From contig JAFUVQ010000002.1 of assembly GCA_017477505.1 (NCBI GenBank), positions 1 through 64,000 of the forward strand: a DNA stretch of 64,000 nucleotides. The letters are read 5' to 3'. The translations under genes and the position numbers were made by a program. The notes beneath the pieces were generated by a model, which worked only from the letters and a program-made list of their open reading frames with translations, was not told the origin of the DNA and made no database searches. The stretch comes from Eubacterium sp. GTDB lineage: Bacteria; Bacillota; Clostridia; Lachnospirales; Lachnospiraceae. Shown here piece after piece: positions 42,633 through 52,034 of the stretch (the first letter of the stretch is position 1; every line of letters starts with the position of its first letter).

Positions 42633-43331
42633 CTATAATCTGTTCATTTTCGCCATGGATGACAATGTAGGAATTCTCATCGGACATATATCCATACATG
42701 ATAATGATTTTGAACACCCTGCAGCAAAGTGTTCTCCATAAGACTCCTTTATAGCATCAATATCCTTACCGCTTTTCGAAGCAATAAGATAACAGTCATT
42801 TGCCATTGGTGCCCCGAGGAATCGGTCTCCCTGTACATAGTTTGGGCAGACCTCAAGGCAAAGTCCACATTTCAGGCATTTTGCCACTGAATACTGATGC
42901 TCATATTCTTTCGGAGAAGACGTCTCATATTTTTTCAGAAATACCTCTGCCTTTTTAAGCTTTTCAAAAATCACACTTCTATCCACCACTAGATCCGATA
43001 TGACCGGAAATTTACTCAGCGGTTCGAGTATTAGCTGAAATACATCTTTTGAGTGTTTTTTTCTGCTCTTTAGTTCAGAAAGCATAGTTGTACAAGCTAA
43101 AGAGGGCTTAGAATTAATTACCATTGCACATCCCCCACACAGTCCCTGCATGCAGGAACACTCCCAGTTTATTCTTCTGCTTTCTTTACCATCGACATCA
43201 TATATATCATCCCTGTAATTCAAACTGTCCAATACACCCGCAACAGTATTATCATCAGGGCCTTCATACTTAAAGCTTTCCCAATATGGTTCTGAAAAAG
43301 GTGATAACTGTCTCTTGATTTTTACTATCAT
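42633..43331 (-). CDS. frdB: fumarate reductase/succinate dehydrogenase iron-sulfur subunit
   Basis: 232 residues. [2Fe-2S] cluster ligands in CSCMQGLCGGC plus the later Cys of SKPSLAC; [4Fe-4S] motif CLKCGLCLEVCP; third cluster in CSKSLSCMDICP. The order and length are those of FrdB/SdhB. It passes electrons between the quinone-binding membrane subunit and the flavoprotein. Gene order on this strand is membrane subunit, flavoprotein, iron-sulfur subunit, as in the C-A-B operons of epsilonproteobacteria and Bacillus. It starts 3 nt after the flavoprotein stop codon. In an anaerobic gut or rumen bacterium it most likely works as a fumarate reductase. Confidence 0.92.
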   Translation of the reverse strand: MIVKIKRQLSPFSEPYWESFKYEGPDDNTVAGVLDSLNYRDDIYDVDGKESRRINWECSCMQGLCGGCAMVINSKPSLACTTMLSELKSRKKHSKDVFQLILEPLSKFPVISDLVVDRSVIFEKLKKAEVFLKKYETSSPKEYEHQYSVAKCLKCGLCLEVCPNYVQGDRFLGAPMANDCYLIASKSGKDIDAIKESYGEHFAAGCSKSLSCMDICPMRIPTLSSMAKMNRL

Positions 43332-43333
43332 GT

Positions 43334-44974
43334 CTATCTCTCGTAACTACCTTCCTTATCATATCGAATATCAAATCTGCCATCGTTATAGCTTACTATT
43401 GAGGCGGCTTTATACTCATCATCCATACCCGGATAATCACTTCTCAAATGTGATCCACGGCTTTCCTTTCTGCTCAGAGCAGAAACAAGTATCGCCTTGC
43501 CAAGATTTAGAATTCCCGGAACACTGTAATTAAAATATGGAAGCACATTGCTGTCATAATTAAGCTTTGATGCAATATCCATATAGTAATCCATATTTTT
43601 GATACCTTCTTCGAGAGATTTCTCATCTCTCACGATACCAAGATTCCTATTCATATCTTCAGCAACCATATCCCGTATATAAGCAACCGGAAACTTGCTG
43701 CTGTTTCTTCCGGCAGATTTAAATTTATCATTTTCCACTTTGATATATTCAGTAAAATCTGCAGTGGAGTGAGCAGCTGCCGAATAGGATTCTTTTATTG
43801 ATGAAGCTGCCACCTGTCCTCCGTATATTGCAGACAGAAGCGAATTACCTCCCAGACGGTTTGCTCCATGATAAATAGACGCACATTCACCTACTGCATA
43901 GAGTCCTTCTATATTTGTTTCATGATTGTTTTTGACCGCAAGTCCACCCATAAAGAAATGAATTGATGGTTCAACAGGAATCGGCTCCCTTGTAATATCT
44001 ATATTTCTATATTTTTTACATACATCATAGACTTCGTAAAGCCTGTTCATTATTATATCTTTTTTAAGAAAACTGACGTCAAGATAAACCTGCGTACCAA
44101 GCTTATGCATACAACTTGAAACCACATCCCTGGGCATAAGATTTCCCTTCGGGCCAAACTTTTCTTCCATAAAGTAAAATCTGTCCCCGTCCTTATTGCA
44201 GAAAAGTCGTCCACCCTCTCCACGGGCCGCTTCAGAAATCAGCATCCTTTTATGGACGGTTTCAATTGTCGTCGGATGATACTGAATGAATTCAAGATTC
44301 TTTAATTCTGCACCCTGAGTAAACAGCTTCCCCGCAGTATATCCGTCACAGGTAGTTGACCCCGTGGTTTTTCCAAACAGCGTATTCTGGCCACCGGTGG
44401 CAACTATTACAGCATCTGCATATACAGGAAAAAGTTCTCTCGTTGCCTCACTGAACAAAAGTGCCCCGTAAATCCTTCCATCCCTGATAAGACCTGAATG
44501 AAAATCCGTCCACATCATCCGTTCTATCAGCCCATCCGATTCATATTTACGACATTCCATAATCAACGAAGTAACTATCTGTTTTCCCGTTGATGCCCCA
44601 CTAAAACATGTTCTATTAAAACTCTGTCCACCAAAAGCTCTTTTTGCATATCTTCCTTCAGAATCTTTCGTAAAAACCATGCCCATTCTTTCAAGCTGAT
44701 CAATTATAGAAGCTGCACTTTTGCAGAGACCTGTTACCGCTTCTTTCCCGGCTATAAATGAACCGCCCTTTATTGTGTCCGAAATATGTTTTTCTACCGA
44801 ATCAGCTCCATCAGGGCAATCATCCACAGCATTTATCCCACCGGCCGCCATAACCGATTGGGCTCTTTCTGATGGAAATGGAGAAACAAGGACTGATTTT
44901 ATCCCCTTTTCAGCAAGTGATATAGCACTACTGAGTCCGGAAATGCCACAGCCTATTATCAAAACCTTACCCAT
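43334..44974 (-). CDS. frdA: fumarate reductase/succinate dehydrogenase flavoprotein subunit
   Basis: 546 residues. FAD-binding GCGISGLSSA at 9-18, the substrate segments QYHPTTIE and SEAARGEGGRLF, and the conserved HGANRLGGNSLLSAIYGG. Near the end is ESRGSHLRSDYPGMDDE, typical of FrdA/SdhA. The position that normally holds the histidine for covalent FAD (SHS in Bacillus-type proteins) reads AQS, with Gln39, so the flavin is probably not covalently attached. L-aspartate oxidase also lacks this bond, but the neighbouring membrane and iron-sulfur subunits favour a fumarate reductase. The protein faces the cytoplasm. Confidence 0.92.
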   Translation of the reverse strand: MGKVLIIGCGISGLSSAISLAEKGIKSVLVSPFPSERAQSVMAAGGINAVDDCPDGADSVEKHISDTIKGGSFIAGKEAVTGLCKSAASIIDQLERMGMVFTKDSEGRYAKRAFGGQSFNRTCFSGASTGKQIVTSLIMECRKYESDGLIERMMWTDFHSGLIRDGRIYGALLFSEATRELFPVYADAVIVATGGQNTLFGKTTGSTTCDGYTAGKLFTQGAELKNLEFIQYHPTTIETVHKRMLISEAARGEGGRLFCNKDGDRFYFMEEKFGPKGNLMPRDVVSSCMHKLGTQVYLDVSFLKKDIIMNRLYEVYDVCKKYRNIDITREPIPVEPSIHFFMGGLAVKNNHETNIEGLYAVGECASIYHGANRLGGNSLLSAIYGGQVAASSIKESYSAAAHSTADFTEYIKVENDKFKSAGRNSSKFPVAYIRDMVAEDMNRNLGIVRDEKSLEEGIKNMDYYMDIASKLNYDSNVLPYFNYSVPGILNLGKAILVSALSRKESRGSHLRSDYPGMDDEYKAASIVSYNDGRFDIRYDKEGSYER

Positions 44975-44983
44975 AAGCCAACC

Positions 44984-45538
44984 TCACATTTTGAAGAGTA
45001 TGATCTGTGTTTTTATAATTACAAATAATGAAATGATAAATAGGATTCCGCATATTATCCATATTATCCAGTCCAGTATTTTCTGAGTTTTTACTGATTT
45101 CAGAATTCCCAGAGTAATAAGCGCTCTCGTAAAGGAAGAACCAATATGAATAAATGTAAATGCCCAGAATAAAATACCCAGAATAATCAGAACCACTAGA
45201 AACCCGAAGCCACCGAATTTGGATGATATCCAGTCACCGGTCTTAATATGAAACGGAAGAATTAATAACAATCCGCATGCAGAACCTCTTTGAATTATTG
45301 TTCGTATATTCTCCTTCGGATATTTATCCAAAGCATTTCCATCATGTTTTACGCCCAGCACGGTCATGGAAATAGCAGCGTGCAGCATCATGAAGCTTGC
45401 CAGAGTAAAAGCGATTGCAGATGTAACCATCGGATTATAGTAAAATGCAAGAAAACTGAATACTTCATATATCGAATGTGTAAAAAGTAATAACACAGAT
45501 ATAAGTGCCAAAACGGCATTTATCTTTTTGACTTTCAT
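44984..45538 (-). CDS. frdC: fumarate reductase/succinate dehydrogenase membrane subunit (cytochrome b type)
   Basis: 184 residues from the ATG at 45538, with five hydrophobic helices. Candidate heme ligands are histidines in FTHSIYEV, MLHAAISM, PFHIKTGD and FIHIGSSF, which matches the five-helix di-heme SdhC/FrdC of Bacillus and Wolinella. It anchors the complex and binds the quinone. GGGAGA lies upstream; an earlier in-frame start at 45571 is less likely. Confidence 0.87.
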   Translation of the reverse strand: MKVKKINAVLALISVLLLFTHSIYEVFSFLAFYYNPMVTSAIAFTLASFMMLHAAISMTVLGVKHDGNALDKYPKENIRTIIQRGSACGLLLILPFHIKTGDWISSKFGGFGFLVVLIILGILFWAFTFIHIGSSFTRALITLGILKSVKTQKILDWIIWIICGILFIISLFVIIKTQIILFKM

Positions 45539-45617
45539 AAATAAAATTCTCCCATCAACTATCTGCCACATGTATTTCTGTATATCTGTTATACATACTT
45601 CGTATACTGTAGCATTT

Positions 45618-46865
45618 CTACTGAAATCTTACAGGCACAATCTGCCCTGTTCCGACAATATCCGGATTCTCTGCTGCAAGCACAGGATCATCCATAATAC
45701 GCTGTCTCTCATCAAAAGCCTCTCTCTGCTCCTTTGTGAGAAGATTATTTCTTAATACTTCTACACCGTCGAGATAAGCCATCTTCATATCTCTTTCTAT
45801 CTCAGAAAGCTTTTCCTCCGGACAGTAGCGTGGACTTAACTGGTATGATGCCTTATCTACAGGAAGCTGCTCCATATGCATCACATCACTGACAGCTCTA
45901 AGTGCCGCCTTTCCCTTCTCTGAAAAAACCAGAACAAGAGAAAGTCCTTTTCTCGCATTGCCATCCACATCAAAGTGGTCACATCTCCAGAAATCCGAAA
46001 GTGAAATATCAGATTTATGGTCATCTGAAAAATGACATCCATGGCATGACAGTCTCTGCATCGATGAACGGAGAAATGAGAAAAAGTATGGATCTGCCAT
46101 GGCAGTTTTTCTGTATATCTCTCCATTTTCAAATTCCGCCAGAAAACAGTACTGTCCCCATCCATAGTATTTATCACGAAATGAGATTCTTTTTACCTTT
46201 GAATCATATTTCTTTTCAAGTCTCTCAATATAATCACTGAGATATGGCTGTGCAGCAACACCACCACATGCAAAATCCACCAGGAGAAGATTTTCATAAT
46301 CCCGTTTGAGATAGGACTTCAGTCCCGCCGTGTGACACGGTGTTCCGCAAAAAAGCACCCTGCGCCCTTTGGAAAGCTCCTTTTCAACTCTTCTGAAGCC
46401 ATCCGCACCGATAGAGTTTTCCACATATTTACTGGTAAGCAGTGCCTCTAAAGGCATGCTGTCCGTATCCGCAAGACGCGCCCGCTTTTCATTTATATCA
46501 AAAAAGCATCCATATACTATGCCATCCTCATCCAGAACACTCTTTGCAAGAGCATAAAATGCGCCGCCGGAAGATGAAATTCCGACCACTTCAGACGACT
46601 TATGATACATTGACCATGCCTCAACCGGAAATGTTCTCTCCCTGTCACTTTCATTGAAAGCCTTCTGGGCACTACCTTCCGGAAGCTTATCTATGGGGCA
46701 TACCCTCTCGCAGAGTCCGCAGTTTACACACCTTGTCTCATCGATCACCGGAAACAGGAAGCCATATTCATTTTCAGTTATACTTATCGCACCTGCAGGA
46801 CAGCTGTTAACACACGCCATGCATCCGGTGCATTCCTTCTTAATTCTGAGCATAATATCGTCCAT
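45618..46865 (-). CDS. FrhB-like (coenzyme F420 hydrogenase/dehydrogenase beta) ferredoxin protein
   Basis: 415 residues. N-terminal twin [4Fe-4S] domain with CTGCMACVNSCP and CVNCGLCERVCP, then the FrhB N and C domains (GISSSGGAFYALAKSVLDE, RVLFCGTPCHTAGLKSYL, DFACGGV and CHGCHFSDDHKSDISLSDFW). F420 itself is not expected in this organism, so the electron carrier may be ferredoxin or a flavin. Related genes occur beside polysaccharide pyruvyltransferases and glycosyltransferases in exopolysaccharide clusters, as here. The last 40 residues are a polar tail of unknown use. Confidence 0.85.
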   Translation of the reverse strand: MDDIMLRIKKECTGCMACVNSCPAGAISITENEYGFLFPVIDETRCVNCGLCERVCPIDKLPEGSAQKAFNESDRERTFPVEAWSMYHKSSEVVGISSSGGAFYALAKSVLDEDGIVYGCFFDINEKRARLADTDSMPLEALLTSKYVENSIGADGFRRVEKELSKGRRVLFCGTPCHTAGLKSYLKRDYENLLLVDFACGGVAAQPYLSDYIERLEKKYDSKVKRISFRDKYYGWGQYCFLAEFENGEIYRKTAMADPYFFSFLRSSMQRLSCHGCHFSDDHKSDISLSDFWRCDHFDVDGNARKGLSLVLVFSEKGKAALRAVSDVMHMEQLPVDKASYQLSPRYCPEEKLSEIERDMKMAYLDGVEVLRNNLLTKEQREAFDERQRIMDDPVLAAENPDIVGTGQIVPVRFQ

Positions 46866-46909
46866 AAAACACCGCCCGGATCATAACCAAAGCCATGATT
46901 GTGCGATTT

Positions 46910-48109
46910 TTAATAATCAAATTGAATCAATTCAGTAATACCCGCCGATTTTAACGCTTCTTCATATTCTTCTCTCGAATATTTAGAAACACTGATCACT
47001 ACAGGAATATTCTTACCTGCTTCCTCAGCTTTTAACAGTGGGAATCCGGCAAAAGCCTCAGAAGTCTTTTCAAGAACTATGATTCCTCTTATGATTATCC
47101 CCTGTGCACCGACAGCCTCAATAGCTCTCCCGGTATACTGTCCGGTTCCTGTAAGATAGCATTCCTTAATCCCAAGAGGCGCTGTTCTGTAATGCATCAG
47201 TTTCACCATTTCAAAGGCGCGTCGTATCTCTTCATTTACATTTCCACCCTCTTCAAGGGATATGGTATCTGCCGATGCCACATAAAGCTGATTCAGTCTT
47301 CCGAAGATATCTCTCTGCCATTTTCTGTATGCTTTTTCAAATGAAGGCTTTTCGGAGAAATAATCCTTCATTTCATTTTCCATTTCAAATGATTTATAAA
47401 AGTTCTTCAGATATCCTTCGATATTTTTTGACGTGAAGCCCTTTGTCATGGTGGAATTGGCACGGATACGCCTTTCAAAAAGTATTCTGTGAAGGAATCT
47501 TACTCTGTCAGCTCTTGTCAGAAGCTCAAATATATATCCCACATCTTCATGAAGTATCCCTTCCGTAAACAGAATATCATTTGTGATAAGATATTCTCTC
47601 CTCATCATAAATGTAGGTGTGCTGAGTGAAAAGCTTTCATGCTCCATACAGTAGGTAAGAGCATCTCTTCCATCCAGTATATCAGTATCATCATATGAAA
47701 CAGTCTTAATCCTGACATTTTCCTCAAATGCAGGATCATCCGAGAAGTTCCTCGTCTCAAATCCTATAACATCCAGTTTATCGGCGCTGCATATATCATA
47801 AAGTTCCTGCAGAGCTCCGGAAACGATTCTGTCATCTGCATCGAGCATATAAACATATTCGCCCTTCGCCATCATAAGTGCTCTGTTACGTGCCGCTGAC
47901 TGACCGAGGTTCTGCACATGCCTTGCATATGTAATTCTTTTATCGGTCCTGGTGTATTCTTTCAGGATTTCAGGAGTTTTGTCCGTAGAGCAGTCATCCA
48001 CGCATATTATCTCAAAATCCTGAAGTGACTGTCCCAGCACACTGCCCAGGCATTCTTCTATGTAGTTTTCCACATTATACGCCGGAATCAAAATCGATAC
48101 TTTTGGCAT
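46910..48109 (-). CDS. GT2-family glycosyltransferase with C-terminal Rossmann-like extension
   Basis: 399 residues. GT-A fold: VSILIPAYNVENYIEECLGS, then VDDCSTDKT (nucleotide binding) and LDADDRI (DxD-type metal site). The C-terminal 100 residues, with CYLTGTGQYTGRAIEAVG and GIIVLEKTSEAFAGFPLL, look like a small Rossmann-type domain of the kind found at the end of some polysaccharide glycosyltransferases. It begins 7 nt after kdsB ends. The sugar and acceptor are unknown. Confidence 0.87.
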   Translation of the reverse strand: MPKVSILIPAYNVENYIEECLGSVLGQSLQDFEIICVDDCSTDKTPEILKEYTRTDKRITYARHVQNLGQSAARNRALMMAKGEYVYMLDADDRIVSGALQELYDICSADKLDVIGFETRNFSDDPAFEENVRIKTVSYDDTDILDGRDALTYCMEHESFSLSTPTFMMRREYLITNDILFTEGILHEDVGYIFELLTRADRVRFLHRILFERRIRANSTMTKGFTSKNIEGYLKNFYKSFEMENEMKDYFSEKPSFEKAYRKWQRDIFGRLNQLYVASADTISLEEGGNVNEEIRRAFEMVKLMHYRTAPLGIKECYLTGTGQYTGRAIEAVGAQGIIIRGIIVLEKTSEAFAGFPLLKAEEAGKNIPVVISVSKYSREEYEEALKSAGITELIQFDY

Positions 48110-48116
48110 GCTACCC

Positions 48117-48842
48117 TTATACTCCGTTCATTACACTTTCAACTTTTGCTATATCTTCCGGATTATCCACTCCGAGACTCTTTGTCTCGACTTCAAGTAT
48201 CTTGATGCGATAACCGTTTTCAAGAAAACGGAGCATCTCTACATCTTCTATACTTTCAAGAAATCCTCTTTCTGTATGGGAATAAAAAAGAAGTGCCTCT
48301 CTTGAAAGACCGTAAAGTCCGAGATGCCTCATGTATCTGACCTCTTCACCCTTCTTCGATCTGGGAATTGGTGACCTTGAAAGATAAAGCATATCTTTAT
48401 TCTTTGCTGCCGCAACCTTTACTATCGATATGTCATTTACATCCTGATTCTCTTTGAGAACTGTCATTGTGTTTATCACGTCAACATCAGGATTCTCTAT
48501 CTTATAATCTACAATACTCTTTATTACCTCAGGTTCGATAAGCGGTTCGTCGCCCTGAATATTGACGAAGAAATCAGCATCCGACTTTTCGGCAATCTCT
48601 CCGAGCCTGTCTGTCCCGGTCGGATGTGTGTCTTTTGTCATTACAACATTTATGTCATATTCCCTGCATGCATCATAGATTTTGTCACTGTCTGTAGCTA
48701 CCATCAGTTCATCAAATTCAGTAACCCTGGAAGCCTGCTTATAAACCCACCATATCATTGGCTTACCGTTTATAAGAGCAAGGGGTTTTCCAGGAAAACG
48801 TGATGACTGGTATCTGGCAGGTATTATTCCAACTATCTTCAT
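48117..48842 (-). CDS. kdsB: 3-deoxy-manno-octulosonate cytidylyltransferase (CMP-KDO synthetase)
   Basis: 241 residues. PARYQSSRFPGKPLALINGK is the nucleotide-binding signature, with VATDSDKIYDACREY, HPTGTDRLGE, NIQGDEPLIEP and HLGLYGLSREALL as in KdsB. It activates KDO or a related ulosonic acid with CTP. KDO is mainly a Gram-negative lipopolysaccharide sugar, so the product here is probably an acidic sugar of a capsule or glycan. It overlaps the weak frame at 48839-49048 by ATGA. The adjacent aldolase and sialyltransferase-like genes fit the making and transfer of such a sugar. Confidence 0.93.
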   Translation of the reverse strand: MKIVGIIPARYQSSRFPGKPLALINGKPMIWWVYKQASRVTEFDELMVATDSDKIYDACREYDINVVMTKDTHPTGTDRLGEIAEKSDADFFVNIQGDEPLIEPEVIKSIVDYKIENPDVDVINTMTVLKENQDVNDISIVKVAAAKNKDMLYLSRSPIPRSKKGEEVRYMRHLGLYGLSREALLFYSHTERGFLESIEDVEMLRFLENGYRIKILEVETKSLGVDNPEDIAKVESVMNGV

Positions 48843-48995
48843 TCTGTCTCATATAATCCAAATAACCATTTTATGGTGATTGAATTTACTTTTCCTTTCC
48901 TGAAATTTTCTCTATCATAATTAAATATTGTCAACTTATATCTTGAGCGATCACCCGGATTACTGAATTCAGGAATACTGACTCCACTCTTCCCA

Positions 48996-50960
48996 TTACC
49001 TGTAACTCTCAAGATATTCTGCTCCGAGATATATCTTCTCTTCTGCATTCTGAAGTCCGTATATTGCGGAAGATGTGACAGTTACGGCAGTATCTATATG
49101 AAAATCCTTATCAAAATTCAGAACTTCCATGGGAACCAGTCTCGGTATTACATCAACTCCCGGAAAGAGTTTTCCATAGTTCAGTATATCCCTTGGATGT
49201 GCCTTTATGACGACACGTTTTCCCTTTCCGTATTTCGCTATCAGGTCCTCATAAAGCCTGATCTGGACTTCCTCATCCTTAAGCCTTCCGGTAACTGCGA
49301 ATGGTTCCGTAAGTATAAGAACCGTCCCGCATGTAAGCTCATTTAAATGTTTTACATTAAGATCCGTATCCACAAATACATCGAATATCAGTTTCTTCTG
49401 ATAATCCGTGAGACTGTTCATCATTTCCTCACGGCTCCTGACCTTAACTTTATCGACAGGTATCTCGATACCTGATATATCATTTACTTCAACCGCTTCG
49501 CAATAAGGCGAATAACCGAAAGGTACAACCCCCTCATGTGCATTTCTTTCCTCTTCATTAAAAATGTATGCATAATTAGGTCTGTTAGCCTTTATATGCT
49601 TATATGAGTTAAGGCTGTCTTCATGCAGTGTATAATTAATCCCTTTAATATTAAGATAAGTTCCAAGGAATCCCAGATCCCAGAATACATTAATCCTGTC
49701 ATATTTTCTGAGGCGGGCTTCAACCCTGTCGCCCAGATCCCATTCAACGCACTCCTCCACAAGTAACGCGAGCTGCGGATCGGCCGCCGCATTCTTCTCC
49801 TCATAAGGATCCACTTCCTCATGCTCTCTGCAGAAGAATACCCCCGCCACATATTGAGGCAGCATTGAAGCGAGTCTGGGGGCTAAGTCCGAAGCGTTCT
49901 TTATTCCATGCTCTTCTAAGATCAAATCTATGGAATAGCCCTCAGTCATAGCTTTCATAAGAGCAACCAGTATCTGATAATGGGATGAACAGTCAAATAC
50001 TTCAAGTCTGGAGAACTTCTTAATCCTTTCAAACATTGCTGTCTTTTCAGGCGAGCTTTTTATCCTCCCGGTCGGTTCACACGGAAGATGATGATAAAGG
50101 ACCTCTCTGTATTTCCTGATAACATCCCTGAAAATCTTGGAGCCGTAGTATCTGATTCCTTCTATGAGTTCAGCGTCATCATTATAAAAACCAGAACCAT
50201 CAAACAGCCTCATGCCATAACCGGCCAGATAATCATCCACATGACAGAGAATCTCTACACAGCCCTCTACATTTCTCATGGTAGGTACAGTATTCATTAT
50301 GGATGATGCTCTGAAACGGCGGATGAAATATGCCTCATCCAACACTCTTACTCTATCGGCATTCATCAATACATCAAATGCAAATGTTTCGTCTTCGTGC
50401 AGTATTCCGTCAATGAACCTTATATTATTCTTTTCAAGAAAGTCTCTTCTGTAGAAATACCTCGGCTGTGAAGGCATCCAGTCCCAGGCCTCCATCCATG
50501 CCTTGAACAGTTCTTTTCCGGTAAGAACAAAGGGATAAGAACCTTTATATCTTGAACGATCCTTCTTCTGCATTTCATCGATATTTACGTCATCATAAAT
50601 GAATTCAGCAGCGAAGATACATGCATCCAGATTTTCTGCTTCGGACAGAGAACAAAGTTCCTCTATGGCATTTTCCTTGATCATATCATCGGAATCAAGA
50701 AAATAAACATATCTTCCTTCAGCTATTTCAAGCCCACGGTTTCTTACAGCGGCAAGCCCCATATTCGCATCATTTTCAACAAGCTTTATACGGGAATCCG
50801 AAGCCATAAACTTCTTCACTATACCTTTGGAACCATCATTTCCGGCATCATCGATACAGATTATCTCAAGATCGGTATATGTCTGGTTAATGACGCTTCT
50901 GAGGCAGTCCTCTATATATTTTTCAACATTATATACGGGAATGACAACTGAAACTTTCAT
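48996..50960 (-). CDS. bifunctional GT2 glycosyltransferase - sialyltransferase-like protein
   Basis: 654 residues from the ATG at 50960 (GGAG upstream). N-terminal GT2 domain: VSVVIPVYNVEKYIEDCLRS, CIDDAGNDGS and FLDSDDMIKE. The C-terminal part (about 330-654) has the layout of bacterial sialyl-/polysialyltransferases of GT-B fold: VIKAHPRDILNYGKLFPG (HP motif) and VTVTSSAIYGL (SS motif). Those enzymes use CMP-sugars, which agrees with kdsB next door. The end YLGAEYLESYR may be complete. The 150 bp between this stop and kdsB hold only a low-quality frame (48839-49048). Confidence 0.85.
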   Translation of the reverse strand: MKVSVVIPVYNVEKYIEDCLRSVINQTYTDLEIICIDDAGNDGSKGIVKKFMASDSRIKLVENDANMGLAAVRNRGLEIAEGRYVYFLDSDDMIKENAIEELCSLSEAENLDACIFAAEFIYDDVNIDEMQKKDRSRYKGSYPFVLTGKELFKAWMEAWDWMPSQPRYFYRRDFLEKNNIRFIDGILHEDETFAFDVLMNADRVRVLDEAYFIRRFRASSIMNTVPTMRNVEGCVEILCHVDDYLAGYGMRLFDGSGFYNDDAELIEGIRYYGSKIFRDVIRKYREVLYHHLPCEPTGRIKSSPEKTAMFERIKKFSRLEVFDCSSHYQILVALMKAMTEGYSIDLILEEHGIKNASDLAPRLASMLPQYVAGVFFCREHEEVDPYEEKNAAADPQLALLVEECVEWDLGDRVEARLRKYDRINVFWDLGFLGTYLNIKGINYTLHEDSLNSYKHIKANRPNYAYIFNEEERNAHEGVVPFGYSPYCEAVEVNDISGIEIPVDKVKVRSREEMMNSLTDYQKKLIFDVFVDTDLNVKHLNELTCGTVLILTEPFAVTGRLKDEEVQIRLYEDLIAKYGKGKRVVIKAHPRDILNYGKLFPGVDVIPRLVPMEVLNFDKDFHIDTAVTVTSSAIYGLQNAEEKIYLGAEYLESYR

Positions 50961-50983
50961 ACATTTCTCCACATACTCATTTA

Positions 50984-52015
50984 TCACTTCTTATGCTTAT
51001 TCACGTAATCCTCAGCAAATTTTCTGTTAAATGAATCCTTTTTGTCCTCCGGCATACACCTTAGGAATTCCTCAAGTTCAGCCAGTGAAAAACCATGATC
51101 CTCACAGAGGGTTCTCGCATAGGTTGATGTTGCGTGGTACTTTGCCGTGAGCTCATACTGCTGCTTATAGCCCCAGGTATAGTTATCACGCATATGGAGA
51201 ATCTTCTCTTTTACAAGCCTTCTGATAAGCGGTATATCATAATTCTTTCCAAAGTTCATATTAAGATATTCTGTGAACTCTTCAGTGAAAAGATTTCCGG
51301 GTCCCTTGCCCAGTCCGGAGAGTGTGCTGTCTATGATAAGGTCTCTTTCCTCAGCCAGCGGAAGCTCTGCCGCAGCTCTGGCATTTTCAAAACATAGTCT
51401 CCTGTTATCGTGTGTATGGAGTCCAAGCGCTATCTCGGGATTCAGAGTGCTGTCAGCGACATTTACACGTCTTCTTATCTCTTCCTCATCCATTATTCCA
51501 AAACTGTCAACTATGTAGAATGCAGAAACTCCGGGAAGACATATCTGTACATCCTCTATAAGTCTTCTTAATTCATCATCGCTGTAACGGGTTGTGACCA
51601 TTGGCTGTATAAAGAGTTTATAACCCTTGTCCAGTATTTCCCGCCCGAATTTCAGTGCTCCTCTCTCATCCTTCTTATGAAAGCAGACTCTTATGCCGTC
51701 AAAACCTATATCCTTATTTCCATCAAATTCCGGAAGCTCCGATGCCGGATATTTCCCGTAATCTATCATAACAAGTCTGAGCATTTTTCTGTCACCAAGA
51801 TGAGCGCCGTCAAAATTATCCCTTACAGCCTCCCATGAGCTGTACATGGACCTCTCCTCGGGACTTCCGGCAGCCGCATCAAGATACCCCAGTTCTATAT
51901 ATTCAATTCCTGCTTTTGCTATGGATTCCTCAATCTCGCACATGTTATGACGTCCGAAATCGAATCCGTTTACCCACCCTCCATCACGGAGAGTGCAATC
52001 AAGTACACTGATCAT
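50984..52015 (-). CDS. HMGL-like aldolase (4-hydroxy-2-oxovalerate aldolase type)
   Basis: 343 residues, TIM-barrel of the HMGL-like/DmpG group. The start LDCTLRDGGWVNGFDF is the signature DxTLRDGG. YIELGYLDAAAG, the metal-binding GLHTHDNRRL (H-x-H-D) and TLSGLGKGPGN follow. DmpG enzymes cleave or form 4-hydroxy-2-oxo acids with pyruvate. Beside kdsB and a sialyltransferase-like protein it may help build a ulosonic acid from pyruvate and an aldehyde (inference). It lacks the C-terminal communication domain needed for a dehydrogenase partner, and none is encoded here. Confidence 0.86.
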   Translation of the reverse strand: MISVLDCTLRDGGWVNGFDFGRHNMCEIEESIAKAGIEYIELGYLDAAAGSPEERSMYSSWEAVRDNFDGAHLGDRKMLRLVMIDYGKYPASELPEFDGNKDIGFDGIRVCFHKKDERGALKFGREILDKGYKLFIQPMVTTRYSDDELRRLIEDVQICLPGVSAFYIVDSFGIMDEEEIRRRVNVADSTLNPEIALGLHTHDNRRLCFENARAAAELPLAEERDLIIDSTLSGLGKGPGNLFTEEFTEYLNMNFGKNYDIPLIRRLVKEKILHMRDNYTWGYKQQYELTAKYHATSTYARTLCEDHGFSLAELEEFLRCMPEDKKDSFNRKFAEDYVNKHKK

Positions 52016-52034
52016 TTATTAGTCCTGCCTTTAT

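Noticed and set aside
42523-42717. A 64-residue minus-strand frame across the tRNA-like fragment
   Set aside because: It starts inside frdB in another frame and ends in the tRNA 3' half; probably a chance frame.
43334-44974. L-aspartate oxidase (nadB) as identity of the flavoprotein
   Set aside because: The adjacent iron-sulfur and five-helix membrane subunits and the C-terminal motif favour fumarate reductase.
48839-49048. A 69-residue minus-strand frame between the GT2-sialyltransferase gene and kdsB
   Set aside because: Its first part is a shifted reading of the glycosyltransferase end, it has no ribosome binding site and no recognisable sequence. The ATGA overlap with kdsB alone is weak support.
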